DNA of 64,000 nucleotides from Methanothermobacter tenebrarum (GTDB lineage Archaea > Methanobacteriota > Methanobacteria > Methanobacteriales > DSM-23052). The first letter of the stretch is position 1. Each line of letters starts with the position of its first letter. Made by a program: the position numbers and the translations under genes. Below the pieces are notes generated by a model. It saw only the letters and a program-made list of their open reading frames with translations. It did no database searches and was not told where the DNA came from. Of the stretch, positions 17,821 through 26,099 are shown in pieces. Location of the stretch: positions 1 through 64,000 of the forward strand of contig NZ_QLOE01000002.1 in NCBI RefSeq assembly GCF_003264935.1, given 5' to 3'.

Positions 17821-19760
17821 AAGAGAATGCTAGATCCTTAATAAAGGACATGAAAGTCCATGACCACATCTGTTTAATTTATGAAGATGAAAGAGAATGG
17901 GAATCCACTATCATACCATTCCTAGTAGAAGGATTAAAAGGTAATGATAAATGTATTTATATAACTGACAGGCATAAGAGCGAGACCATAAAAAAACTTC
18001 TCAAAAAGAGGGGATTCGACCCTGAAAAGCTTAAAGGGCAATTTGAAATATTATCAGAGGATGAAGCATATACCCTTGGCGGATCCTTCGACCCTGATGC
18101 CATGATAAAACTCCTAGAAAAGGAAACAGAAAAAGCCCTAGATGAAGGTTATTCCGCCCTCCGGGTCACTGGAGAGATGACCTGGATCTTGAAGGGTAAG
18201 CCTGGGAGTGAAAAGCTGATAGAATATGAGGCTAAACTTAACAGGTTCTTTCCAAAGGCAGAGTGCTTGGCTATTTGTCAATATGAAAGGTCTGCTTTTG
18301 AACCAGAAATCCTTAAAGGGGTTATAATGACCCATCCTATCCTAGTATGGAAGGGTGAAATTTACAGGAATTTCTATTATATACCTCCCAGGATTTTTCT
18401 TGAAGGCGATCCCGCCCGTGCAGAGGTTGAAAATTGGCTTAGGAATATAAGACGTGAAAATGAGTTTATAGAATCTGTTGAAATGTTCACAAGATTATTT
18501 AAGAGTTTTATTGCTAATGTTCCGGCTATTGTGTCTGTTAAAGATTCTGATTTAAGGTATTTTCTCGTGAACGATAAATTTTGCAGGTTCGCTGGGAAAA
18601 AAGAATCCGAAATAATCGGCAAAACCGTCAATGAAATATTTAACGGGGAAACAGCAGCCATATTTGGAGATTTGGATGAAATACCATTAAAGGGTGATGA
18701 TATAGCCATTGAAAGGAAAATCAAGGGCAGATATTATCATATACGTAAGTTTCCCGTGGAGATACCCATCGGTAAAAAAGGTGTGGCATCCATAATAATG
18801 GATATAACTGAAAGTAAAAAATTTGAAGAAAAACTAAGTAAATTGACGAAAAATTTCATCAACATCGTCGAGAACAGTCCAGAGAGCATATTCATCGTTA
18901 ACAAAACAGGGAAAGTATACTATGCAAACCACCAAGCCCTAAAATACTTTGGATGGGAAAAAAGTGAAATCATAGGAGAAAATATAGGAATGCCAATAAA
19001 ACCCAACATCACAGAAGAAATCCAAACCATAGATGCAAATGGCAACCTGAAAACCGCCGAAATAAGAACCGCCAAAACATACTGGGAAGACGAAGAATGC
19101 ACCCTAATATCCCTACGCGACATAACAAAAATCAAAGAATATGAAAAATCCCTCAAAAAAGCCCTAAAAGAAAAAGACGCACTCCTCCTAGAACTACACC
19201 ACCGCGTCAAAAACAACCTCCAACTCATAATAAGCCTCATAAACCTCCAAGAAAAACAATTCCAAAAAGAAGACAGAAAACTACTCAAAGAAACAACAAA
19301 CAGGATAAGAGCAATTGCACGAGTCCATGAAAAAATCTACCAATCAGAAGACCTAACCTCCATAAACCTCAAAGATTACATAAAAGACATCATCTCAGAA
19401 CTAAAAGCAACATACAAACTCCCAAAAATAAAATTCAACTGCCAAATCCAAGACATAAAACTCAACATAAACCAGGCCATCCCCTGCGGACTTATAATAA
19501 ACGAAGCCCTTACAAACTCCATGAAATACGCTTTCCCAGACAAGAAAGGGACAATCACAATAAAAGCATGCAAAAGTGGAGATTCCTTAAATCTTATCAT
19601 AGCCGATGATGGTGTCGGATTCCCAGAAGGATTCAAACCAGAAGAATGTGAAGGTATGGGTATGAGAATAATCTACGCCCTGACAAGACAACTTGACGGT
19701 GAAATAAAAATAAAAGGAGAAAAAGGGGTTAAAATCAAACTCAAATTTCCATACTATTGA
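17808..19760 (+). CDS. MEDS-PAS-PAS sensor histidine kinase
   Basis: The protein has up to 650 residues. Residues about 5-195 form a MEDS (DcmR-like) sensory domain (HDHICLIYEDEREW, CIYITDRHK, CLAICQYERSAFEPEIL). This is followed by two PAS domains (about 230-340 and 345-445) and a histidine kinase whose H box ELHHRVKNNLQLI places the phosphorylated His near 463. The N box INEALTNSMKYA and G box ADDGVGFPEG follow, as in the LHK/HisKA_2 group. MEDS domains resemble a KaiC-like fold, which fits the kaiC-kaiB neighbours. The start may be GTG at 17808 or TTG at 17817 overlapping the kaiB stop. No response regulator gene is adjacent. Codon choice changes sharply near 18.84 kb. Confidence 0.9.
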   Translation: MSTLKENARSLIKDMKVHDHICLIYEDEREWESTIIPFLVEGLKGNDKCIYITDRHKSETIKKLLKKRGFDPEKLKGQFEILSEDEAYTLGGSFDPDAMIKLLEKETEKALDEGYSALRVTGEMTWILKGKPGSEKLIEYEAKLNRFFPKAECLAICQYERSAFEPEILKGVIMTHPILVWKGEIYRNFYYIPPRIFLEGDPARAEVENWLRNIRRENEFIESVEMFTRLFKSFIANVPAIVSVKDSDLRYFLVNDKFCRFAGKKESEIIGKTVNEIFNGETAAIFGDLDEIPLKGDDIAIERKIKGRYYHIRKFPVEIPIGKKGVASIIMDITESKKFEEKLSKLTKNFINIVENSPESIFIVNKTGKVYYANHQALKYFGWEKSEIIGENIGMPIKPNITEEIQTIDANGNLKTAEIRTAKTYWEDEECTLISLRDITKIKEYEKSLKKALKEKDALLLELHHRVKNNLQLIISLINLQEKQFQKEDRKLLKETTNRIRAIARVHEKIYQSEDLTSINLKDYIKDIISELKATYKLPKIKFNCQIQDIKLNINQAIPCGLIINEALTNSMKYAFPDKKGTITIKACKSGDSLNLIIADDGVGFPEGFKPEECEGMGMRIIYALTRQLDGEIKIKGEKGVKIKLKFPYY

Positions 19761-19773
19761 GAGGTTGGAAATA

Positions 19774-21123
19774 ATGATATTTGAGATAATAAAATCCGAG
19801 GGAATATCACACAACTCCTATTTTTTAGGATCAGAAGGCGAAGCCGCCATCATAGACCCTAGAAGAGACATTGACATCTACCTAAAACTTGCAAGAAAAC
19901 ATGATATAAGCATCCGTTACATATTCGAAACCCACAGAAACGAAGATTATACCATAGGCTCCCTAGAACTTGCAAAATATGTTGACGCCGAAATACTACA
20001 CGGAAGCAAACTAAACTTCAAATACGGGACCAAAGTAATCGAAGGAGACACATTCAAACTAGGCTCCCTAGAACTCGAAGTTTTAGAGACTCCAGGGCAT
20101 ACATATGAGAGCATATCCATCCTCGTGAGGGATAAAACCACAGACAAACCCATGATAATATTTGTTGGTGATGTGCTCTTCCCAGGAGAAGTTGGAAGAG
20201 TCGACTTTTTCGGGGAAGAAAAAATACCAGAAACCGCAAGCCTACTCTACGAAAGCTTACATGAAAAAATATTACCATTAGGTGATCATGTTATAGTCTG
20301 CCCAGCGCACACCGCCGGTTCAGTCTGCGGCGCCCAGATAAGAGACCAGGACCTCACAACCATAGGATATGAAAAATTAACAAATCCCCTCTTAAAATTA
20401 GACAAAGAAAGCTTCATAGAACATAAAAAGAACGAAAAAGTTTACACACCACCATACTTCAAGAGGATGGAAAAAAACAACCTCGAAGGAGCCCCACTAG
20501 AAAACCCACACCTAGAACCATTAAATGTCCAAGAATTCAATGGTATGATAAAAGAAGGGGCTCAACTAGTGGATGTTAGGAATCCCACAAGCTTCTGCGG
20601 AGGTCACATACCAGGAAGTCTGAATATCTGGAGCAGTGGCTTCCCAGCATTCGCAGGATACTTCTTAGATTATGAAGATCCGATAATCATAGTAGATGAA
20701 AGCGGATCCAACGAGTTTGTGAGAAGATCCCTTATAAGACTAGGATATGATAACAAGTATGGTTATCTGCAGGGTGGATTCCCCAATTGGTACATTAATG
20801 GAATGAAATGTGACAACCTGGAAGCATGGACTGTAGACCGGCTTAAATCCCAAATTGATAAAGGTGGAGACTTCTTCATCTTAGATGTTAGGAAACATGC
20901 AGATCGTGAAAAATATCCTATAGAAGGCTCCAAACATTGCTGGGTTGGTGAAATCCCAGAAAAATTGGATAATATCCCTGAAAATGTAGTTGTCTACTGT
21001 GATTCAGGTTATAAATCAACCATGGCAGCAAGTTTCCTTAAAATAAACGGTTACAAGAATGTTAAAACTCTCCTTGGGGGGATAACCGCTTGGATAAAAA
21101 GAGGTTATCCTATCAAAAAATAA
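19774..21123 (+). CDS. MBL-fold hydrolase with two rhodanese domains
   Basis: A 449-residue protein. Residues 1-230 form a metallo-beta-lactamase fold of the persulfide dioxygenase/glyoxalase II type (AIIDPRRDID, ETPGHTYESI, IFVGDVLFPGEVGR, CPAHTAGSVCG). Then come two rhodanese domains: the first (about 258-350) lacks a catalytic Cys, while the second (about 360-449) has the active loop YCDSGYKST. The usual HxHxDH metal motif appears here as THRNEDY, so one ligand His is replaced. The ATG at 19774 is chosen over an upstream TTG because GAGGT lies 8 nt before it. A role in sulfane-sulfur handling is likely. The next gene is 19 bp downstream. Confidence 0.85.
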   Translation: MIFEIIKSEGISHNSYFLGSEGEAAIIDPRRDIDIYLKLARKHDISIRYIFETHRNEDYTIGSLELAKYVDAEILHGSKLNFKYGTKVIEGDTFKLGSLELEVLETPGHTYESISILVRDKTTDKPMIIFVGDVLFPGEVGRVDFFGEEKIPETASLLYESLHEKILPLGDHVIVCPAHTAGSVCGAQIRDQDLTTIGYEKLTNPLLKLDKESFIEHKKNEKVYTPPYFKRMEKNNLEGAPLENPHLEPLNVQEFNGMIKEGAQLVDVRNPTSFCGGHIPGSLNIWSSGFPAFAGYFLDYEDPIIIVDESGSNEFVRRSLIRLGYDNKYGYLQGGFPNWYINGMKCDNLEAWTVDRLKSQIDKGGDFFILDVRKHADREKYPIEGSKHCWVGEIPEKLDNIPENVVVYCDSGYKSTMAASFLKINGYKNVKTLLGGITAWIKRGYPIKK

Positions 21124-21142
21124 TAATGGGGAGGTTATATAG

Positions 21143-21619
21143 ATGGGGATTGTTAAAATACCCTTAATGTCAAAGGAAGAATACGACGAGTTTATAAGCG
21201 AGAATTTTATGAGCAGGATAGCCTTCAGTGGAGAATACCCCTATATAGCACCTTTTATTTATGTGTTTGATGGGGAACATTTGTACTTCCTGTCAACTAA
21301 GTATGGGCGGAAAATCGAACTTCTAAAAAACAACCCATATGTTGCGGTGGAGATAGAAGAATTCGAACCAGACCTTTCAAGTTACAAATTCGTGACACTA
21401 CAAGGCCAGATAGTCGAAGTGACAGACCAGGATGAAAAGAATAGGGTTAGGGGAATGTTCGCAGACATGATCAAGGAAAAAGGCCTTTCTAGGAAGGTGC
21501 TTAAGGCCTTGGGCCATTCCCCTGAAGATCCGCTGGCATGTCTTGTTAAAATGGAAAGATCCTATGTCTGGAAACTCGTAGATGTGGTTGATATAACCGG
21601 TATAAAAAGTGGAGAGTGA
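21143..21619 (+). CDS. FMN-binding split-barrel (PNPOx-like) protein
   Basis: A 158-residue protein of the pyridoxamine-phosphate-oxidase-like split-barrel superfamily, which binds FMN or F420. Typical stretches are SRIAFSGEYPYIAPFIYVFDGEHLYFLST (residues 24-52), then KIELLKNNPYVAVEIEE and the strand FVTLQGQIVEV. The start has GGGGAGGT shortly upstream. It is probably cotranscribed with the MBL-rhodanese gene 19 bp before it and is followed by a hairpin-plus-T terminator. The exact reaction cannot be told. Relatives in methanogens are usually flavin reductases or binding proteins. Confidence 0.8.
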   Translation: MGIVKIPLMSKEEYDEFISENFMSRIAFSGEYPYIAPFIYVFDGEHLYFLSTKYGRKIELLKNNPYVAVEIEEFEPDLSSYKFVTLQGQIVEVTDQDEKNRVRGMFADMIKEKGLSRKVLKALGHSPEDPLACLVKMERSYVWKLVDVVDITGIKSGE

Positions 21620-21739
21620 AAAATATCTTACATGCAGGTTGGCTGACAATGCTCTTTAGCTCCCCCAGATTTTAGGGATGATAAAGTCACACACCAGTGG
21701 GGGATCCTATAAAAGTACTATTAGGATATCTCAGTCAAG

Positions 21740-21779
21740 AAGATATGGGGGGCTGGTAAGATGAGCATATCTTTTTTTT
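21740..21779 (+). terminator. Hairpin with T-run
   Basis: AAGATATG (21740-21747) pairs with CATATCTT (21766-21773), followed by eight T (21772-21779). It lies 120 bp after the end of the plus-strand unit. The rest of 21620-21893 holds G-rich tracts (21790-21800, 21822-21828) and no gene I can support. Confidence 0.5.
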
Positions 21780-21893
21780 AAATGTTTAGTGGGGGGGGTT
21801 AAAGGAGGGAAGAATGGGGGGTGAAAAAAATATTACCTCCTTAAACCCTTATCCCTTGATCTTCTTTTCACATATATTAACCTTTTTTAGTGA

Positions 21894-22739
21894 CTATATT
21901 CCCAATATTATTTTTGTTAATGTTTCGCTTCCTAGTGCGAAGGCTATGAAGGTTATTCCCATCCCTATTTTTATCTGCTTGGAAACCCTAGTGGCGGTTT
22001 CTCTCCTGGGATCTGATAAAATCTTGAATGCGGCCTTTAGGAATACTATTATTGCTATTGCCAAAATTGGAATGTAGAGTATGCTGAATATTTTTATAAT
22101 GTAGAGTATGGGGCTTGTTAGGCTGGCTATGAAGATGAAAATAGCGGCTATTATACTTGAAGTTTTGTGACCATACTTTATTGGTAGTGTTTTAGCTCCT
22201 TCCATTTTATCTCCTTCTATATCTTCCATGTCTTTGATTATCTCCCTCGCCATGGTCATGAGAAAGGCATATAATCCTATATAAGCTGCTTTAACTGTTT
22301 CACCGACTATTATACCCCCGAATACGAAACTTAGGCCTGTTAAGAATGATACTACAAAGTTGCCGATGAAACATTCTCTTTTAAGGGTATGGGCATAGTA
22401 TATCATAAGCAGTGAACTTCCAGCCACTATAAAACCTGGCAGCGAACCCAGATAAAAACCGAACATGGAAGCTAAAATGAAAAGTCCCATCGCATAGACA
22501 CCTGCAACCTCCCTTCTAATCCGGCCAGAAGGTATAGGCCTCCCAGGCCTGTTTATGGCATCGATTTCATAATCAAAATAATCATTAATGACATTACCAG
22601 CCCCAGTGGCCATGAAAACAACAGCAGCCGCTAATAGGACTTTTAAATTGAATTTCCATCCTATAAGGGCCATTAAAATGATTGAAACCACAGCCATGAA
22701 GGCATTAACTGGCCTTAATATTTCTATATAAGCTTTCAT
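21894..22739 (-). CDS. Digeranylgeranylglyceryl phosphate synthase (UbiA family)
   Basis: This enzyme adds the second geranylgeranyl chain in archaeal ether-lipid synthesis and sits in the membrane. The 281-residue protein has the UbiA motifs NDYFDYEIDAINRPGRPIPSG (near 55-75) and REIIKDMEDIEGD (near 165-177), with several hydrophobic helices. The reading frame opens at 22757, but AGGGGG at about 22745-22750 points to the ATG at 22739 or the adjacent one at 22742. It is divergent from a dolichol-kinase-like gene with a short shared promoter region, which fits a lipid theme. Confidence 0.92.
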   Translation of the reverse strand: MKAYIEILRPVNAFMAVVSIILMALIGWKFNLKVLLAAAVVFMATGAGNVINDYFDYEIDAINRPGRPIPSGRIRREVAGVYAMGLFILASMFGFYLGSLPGFIVAGSSLLMIYYAHTLKRECFIGNFVVSFLTGLSFVFGGIIVGETVKAAYIGLYAFLMTMAREIIKDMEDIEGDKMEGAKTLPIKYGHKTSSIIAAIFIFIASLTSPILYIIKIFSILYIPILAIAIIVFLKAAFKILSDPRRETATRVSKQIKIGMGITFIAFALGSETLTKIILGI

Positions 22740-22793
22740 CATCAGCCCCCTAACCAAAAGTCAAATATACCCAAGATTATCTTTAATTAAAAT

Positions 22794-23432
22794 ATGATAC
22801 TCAATGATATACTTGGCCTGGCATTAGTATATGTTTATGTTGCAATTTTACTTTTCATAGCTGATAAGTTCCAAGATTTGAATGTTAGTCGCAAATTTGT
22901 ACATATAATGGTTGGTAATATCCTCTTTATATTACCAGTCTTTAAAAGTTGGTGGGTTATGACATTCCTCGCAGCAGCACCTTTCATCCCATTAACTTTC
23001 CTTATAAGCCCATATTCCCCCATTAAAATGGAACATAAAGTATCATCCTATGGTCATGGCCTTGGACTCGTATACTACTCAATCTCTTGGACCTTACTCG
23101 CACTATTATTCTTTGATCGTCCATGGATCATCGGAATCGGAATCGCAGCAATGTCATATGGTGACGGCTTAGCATCACTCATCGGCGAAAAATATGGCAG
23201 AAGAAAATACAACGTCCTAGGGGATGTTAAAAGTGTGGAAGGATCCCTTGCAATGTTCATCACACTCCTAATAACACTACCCCTAATCCTACTCTATTAT
23301 GTACAACCCATAGAATGGCCTATAATATTTGCCATAGCAGCCACGGCCACAATGATAGAGGGGGTCACGCCAAAAGGACTTGACAATATAACAGCGTGCA
23401 TGGGATCAGTGGCAGTTTACCTCCTAATCTAA
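22794..23432 (+). CDS. Dolichol/phytol kinase-like membrane protein
   Basis: A 212-residue polytopic membrane protein of the SEC59/phytol-kinase family, which transfers phosphate from CTP to polyprenols or related lipids. Conserved stretches are SRKFVHIMVGNILF (near 32-45), MSYGDGLASLIGEKYGRRK (near 120-138) and GDVKSVEGSLAMF, which contains the CTP-binding acidic and Lys residues. Related CDP-archaeol-forming enzymes share this fold, so the true substrate may be a polyprenol or an archaeal lipid precursor. It is divergent from DGGGP synthase and followed 11 bp later by a nucleotide-kinase-like gene. Confidence 0.78.
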   Translation: MILNDILGLALVYVYVAILLFIADKFQDLNVSRKFVHIMVGNILFILPVFKSWWVMTFLAAAPFIPLTFLISPYSPIKMEHKVSSYGHGLGLVYYSISWTLLALLFFDRPWIIGIGIAAMSYGDGLASLIGEKYGRRKYNVLGDVKSVEGSLAMFITLLITLPLILLYYVQPIEWPIIFAIAATATMIEGVTPKGLDNITACMGSVAVYLLI

Positions 23433-23443
23433 GGGTGTGCTCT

Positions 23444-24028
23444 ATGAGGTTCATAGTTATTGACGGATTAGACGGCGCCGGTAAAGACACGCACGGAAAA
23501 CTCATAAAAAAGAGATACGAGAATATGGGGGAAAAGGTTATATTCAGGTCTCATCCAGAGGATGACAACCCATATGGCCGAAAAGCGAAAAAAGCTCTGC
23601 TTGAGGGTGGGAAAATAAATCATCTAAAAGCGAGCATATATTATGCATTGGATGTTATAAGATCCCTCAGATTATACTATTGGTCGAATCCAGGTGCCGA
23701 TACTATCATATTTGTAAGATATCTTATGGGAGTGGCATATCTACCATCAACACTATCAAGGATATTATACCATATCTTCTCATTTATCTTTCCCACTACA
23801 GAATACATGTTTTTCCTTGACGTTTCACCCCAAGAATCTTTAAGGCGTCTTCAAGAAAGGAATGAACATGAAATGTTCGAAAACATTGAAGATCTCAGGC
23901 GAGTCCGCCAAAAAGCCCTTAGATTAGCCAAAAATTGGCATATTATAAACACTGAAGAGTCCATAAAACAAGTTCAAAAGAAGATTAACAAAATCTTGGA
24001 TAAACTCGACCAAAGGAGGATAAAATGA
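23444..24028 (+). CDS. Thymidylate-kinase-like P-loop kinase
   Basis: From the ATG at 23444 the protein has 194 residues. It has Walker A GLDGAGKD near residues 8-15, DR-like region FVRYLMGVAYLP and the LID-like stretch RRLQERNEHEMFENIEDLRRVRQKAL. The fold is that of dTMP kinases, but the segment is unusual enough that another nucleoside or lipid-headgroup kinase is possible. A longer reading frame runs upstream into the dolichol-kinase-like gene. The ATG with AGGGTG before it fits the family start MRFIVIDG. Its stop overlaps the next gene as ATGA. Confidence 0.75.
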   Translation: MRFIVIDGLDGAGKDTHGKLIKKRYENMGEKVIFRSHPEDDNPYGRKAKKALLEGGKINHLKASIYYALDVIRSLRLYYWSNPGADTIIFVRYLMGVAYLPSTLSRILYHIFSFIFPTTEYMFFLDVSPQESLRRLQERNEHEMFENIEDLRRVRQKALRLAKNWHIINTEESIKQVQKKINKILDKLDQRRIK

Positions 24029-24807
24029 AGATAACATGTCTCATAGAAGATAATGGTCCCGGCCAATTCAAGGTTGAACATGGATTATCACTACACATAG
24101 ACCAGTTCAATTTATTATTTGACATGGGACAATCCCATTCCTTTATTGAAAACGCCCAAGAACTTGGCATAAGCATATCCAAGGTACAATGCGCTATAAT
24201 CTCTCATGGACACTATGATCATGGGGGAGGCCTAGCCCACTTCCTTGAAGAAAATAACAGTGCGAACATTTACATTGGCAATGGCGCTTTTTCCAAAAGA
24301 TACGCTGATGATAATGGGTCATGGCGTTATATTGGCTTGGACAGGAGATTATCTGACAATCCTCGGATAAAAAGCTTAAAAGGGGACACTACACTGTTTA
24401 TCGGCTGCGATATACTAGTTGATATTCGGGATTTCTTCTCACCGCCAATAGGTAATCGTAAACTTTACAGGATATCAGAAGATGGGGTTGTAAAAGATGA
24501 TTTCAGGGATGAGATAGTCTTAATCATGGAATCAGAGGATGGTCTGATAGTTTTAACCGGATGTTCCCATCGTGGCATCCTTAACATAATAGAGACGATA
24601 AAAAGAAAATATGGCAAACCTATAAAAGCCCTCATAGGGGGCTTCCACATAGAAGCCAAAGAGGCCCTAAACTTACTAGAACCATTCAAGAACATAAAAG
24701 AAATCTATACTGGACATTGCACATCAAAGGAAGCATACAATATACTAAAAGAAAACCTAGAAAATATAAAACCCCTCCATACAGGAACCCAAATAAAAAT
24801 CAGATAA
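24025..24807 (+). CDS. MBL-fold enzyme of the dihydropterin/RFAP synthase-like family
   Basis: A 260-residue metallo-beta-lactamase-fold protein with the metal motif SHGHYDHGGGL (near 60-70), LTGCSHRGILNI (near 176) and GGFHIEA. It matches the COG1237 family, annotated as 7,8-dihydropterin-6-yl-methyl-4-(beta-D-ribofuranosyl)aminobenzene 5'-phosphate synthase and placed in methanopterin synthesis. The motif HxHxDH is intact here, unlike the MBL protein at 19774. It starts inside the stop of the previous gene. The family name is from memory; other hydrolase activities are possible. Confidence 0.78.
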   Translation: MKITCLIEDNGPGQFKVEHGLSLHIDQFNLLFDMGQSHSFIENAQELGISISKVQCAIISHGHYDHGGGLAHFLEENNSANIYIGNGAFSKRYADDNGSWRYIGLDRRLSDNPRIKSLKGDTTLFIGCDILVDIRDFFSPPIGNRKLYRISEDGVVKDDFRDEIVLIMESEDGLIVLTGCSHRGILNIIETIKRKYGKPIKALIGGFHIEAKEALNLLEPFKNIKEIYTGHCTSKEAYNILKENLENIKPLHTGTQIKIR

Positions 24808-24839
24808 ATTTAATAATTAATAAAAATAGAAAATTATCC

Positions 24840-25412
24840 GTGAAAACCAAAATCTTATTCCTCGTATTGGCTGTTATCTGCCTCGTAGGTGTTGTAGTCG
24901 CCCATCAACCACGACTCGCACCATCAACAGCCCCAATAAACAATCCTATAATCATAGAAAAACCAGAAATCTCACAAGCATTCTATGGCCAATTACAAGG
25001 CGAACCAGTCTACTACATGATAGAATCCCCCAAAAAGTTCAGATTATACGTCAACATCCTAGTACCAGATAATCCAGGGGCCGACCAACTCGTATATGCT
25101 AGGATAACCGACTATAAAGGCAAAACCATAAAAGAATTGGGCCCAGGAGACTGGGAACCCTACTTCGAAGAGTTCGGGGGTGACTACTATCTTAAAGGGC
25201 CCGAATTCAATGAAACCCTCCCACCTGGGAAATATTATATAATAGTATTCAACGAACAAAATAAAGGCAAATATTCCCTCGCAGTCGGTGATATAGAGGC
25301 CTTCCCAGCTGACGAAGCCCTCAAAGCAATCATACTCCTACCAATATTAAAAGCAAGCATCTTCAACATACCAATACTTGAATCGTTCCTACAATTCCTA
25401 GGATCATATTAG
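24840..25412 (+). CDS. Secreted or membrane-anchored protein, function unknown
   Basis: From the GTG at 24840 the protein has 190 residues with a clear signal peptide (KTKILFLVLAVICLVGVVV). The middle is soluble and beta-rich (FRLYVNILVPDN; LPPGKYYIIVFNEQNKGKYSLAVGDIEAF), resembling a small jelly-roll or pre-peptidase domain. A hydrophobic C-terminal tail follows (AIILLPILKASIFNIPILESFLQFL), so both ends may be in the membrane. An open frame reaches back to 24717 but would overlap the MBL gene. There is no good ribosome site, while TTTAATAATTAATAA about 25 bp upstream suggests a leaderless transcript. I do not recognise a named family. Confidence 0.65.
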   Translation: MKTKILFLVLAVICLVGVVVAHQPRLAPSTAPINNPIIIEKPEISQAFYGQLQGEPVYYMIESPKKFRLYVNILVPDNPGADQLVYARITDYKGKTIKELGPGDWEPYFEEFGGDYYLKGPEFNETLPPGKYYIIVFNEQNKGKYSLAVGDIEAFPADEALKAIILLPILKASIFNIPILESFLQFLGSY

Positions 25413-25414
25413 CA

Positions 25415-25690
25415 ATGGGCACATTCATATCCCTAAACTTCACAGATAACAAGAATCTTATAAAAATCAACTGGGCGGGTATCATACTAACAACGATAAT
25501 GTGGGGATTCCACTACATCCAAAACCCTCTTAACATACTTGCTAACGTCCAAAACATTATATTACTGGTGACGATAATCCTAACCTGGAAATTCAACAGG
25601 CAAATAATCCGGGGTAAGATGCCAATTTGGACCAGCAGAACCCTAATGATATTCTGGTTAATATTCCTATTCCTCAGAGTAACAATATAA
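25415..25690 (+). CDS. Small membrane protein, function unknown
   Basis: A 91-residue protein with three hydrophobic segments (about 19-34 WAGIILTTIMWGFHYI, 46-57 NIILLVTIILTW, 75-90 RTLMIFWLIFLFLRV) and basic loops. It begins 2 bp after the stop of the secreted protein, so the two are probably made together and may form an envelope unit. I recognise no family. Confidence 0.6.
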   Translation: MGTFISLNFTDNKNLIKINWAGIILTTIMWGFHYIQNPLNILANVQNIILLVTIILTWKFNRQIIRGKMPIWTSRTLMIFWLIFLFLRVTI

Positions 25691-25708
25691 CCATCTTTGG
25701 GGGATATC

Positions 25709-25993
25709 ATGGACCGCTTCCAAGAAGAATATACAAGGATAATGGCAATGGATAAAATAGAAATGCAAGAAGAAGTTAAAAGGTTGTCAGAGGATTGCGC
25801 ATGCCCATCATGTCCATCCTATAAGGAATGCGATGAGAAACTATTCTGCATCCTAGGAGAATCAAAGTGTATAAAAGATGAAAAAGGATGCCTATGCCCC
25901 ACATGCCTAGTAGCATCCACCCTAGGCATTGGGATTTCAAGAAACTTCTACTGTACTAGAGGCTCTGAGATGGATCAAAGAACCAAACCATAA
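25709..25993 (+). CDS. Cys-rich DUF2769-like protein
   Basis: A 94-residue protein with an N-terminal helical part and a Cys-rich core: CACPSCPSY (near 29), CDEKLFCILG, SKCIKDEKGCLCPTCLV and a final FYCTRG. This gives ten Cys in about 60 residues, arranged as in DUF2769 proteins of methanogens. Metal or Fe-S binding is likely but unproven. The ATG at 25709 is preceded by TTTGGGGGAT, so it is preferred over an in-frame TTG at 25697. It follows the small membrane protein by 18 bp. Confidence 0.72.
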   Translation: MDRFQEEYTRIMAMDKIEMQEEVKRLSEDCACPSCPSYKECDEKLFCILGESKCIKDEKGCLCPTCLVASTLGIGISRNFYCTRGSEMDQRTKP

Positions 25994-26003
25994 CTCTTGA
26001 AAA

Positions 26004-26020
26004 GCGAAAGATTTAATAAT
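26004..26020 (+). promoter_or_regulatory. Putative promoter of inositol-phosphate synthase
   Basis: CGAAAGATTTAATAATC looks like a BRE followed by a TATA box. It predicts a start near 26040 and a leader of about 60 nt with GGGTG before the TTG start codon at 26100. Confidence 0.5.
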
Positions 26021-26099
26021 CTGGATAAGCATGATTATAGTAGTTGATCATTCTAACCTTCTCATCACAATAAACTGGAATACTGGAAGGGTGTTCTAA

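Noticed and set aside
21620-21893. Possible tRNA or small RNA in the G-rich intergenic region
   Set aside because: No cloverleaf, no TTC-loop consensus, and only short inverted repeats were found. I see no tRNA elsewhere in the window either.
24717-24839. Upstream start for the secreted protein
   Set aside because: It overlaps the MBL gene in another frame, and the signal peptide begins only at the GTG at 24840.
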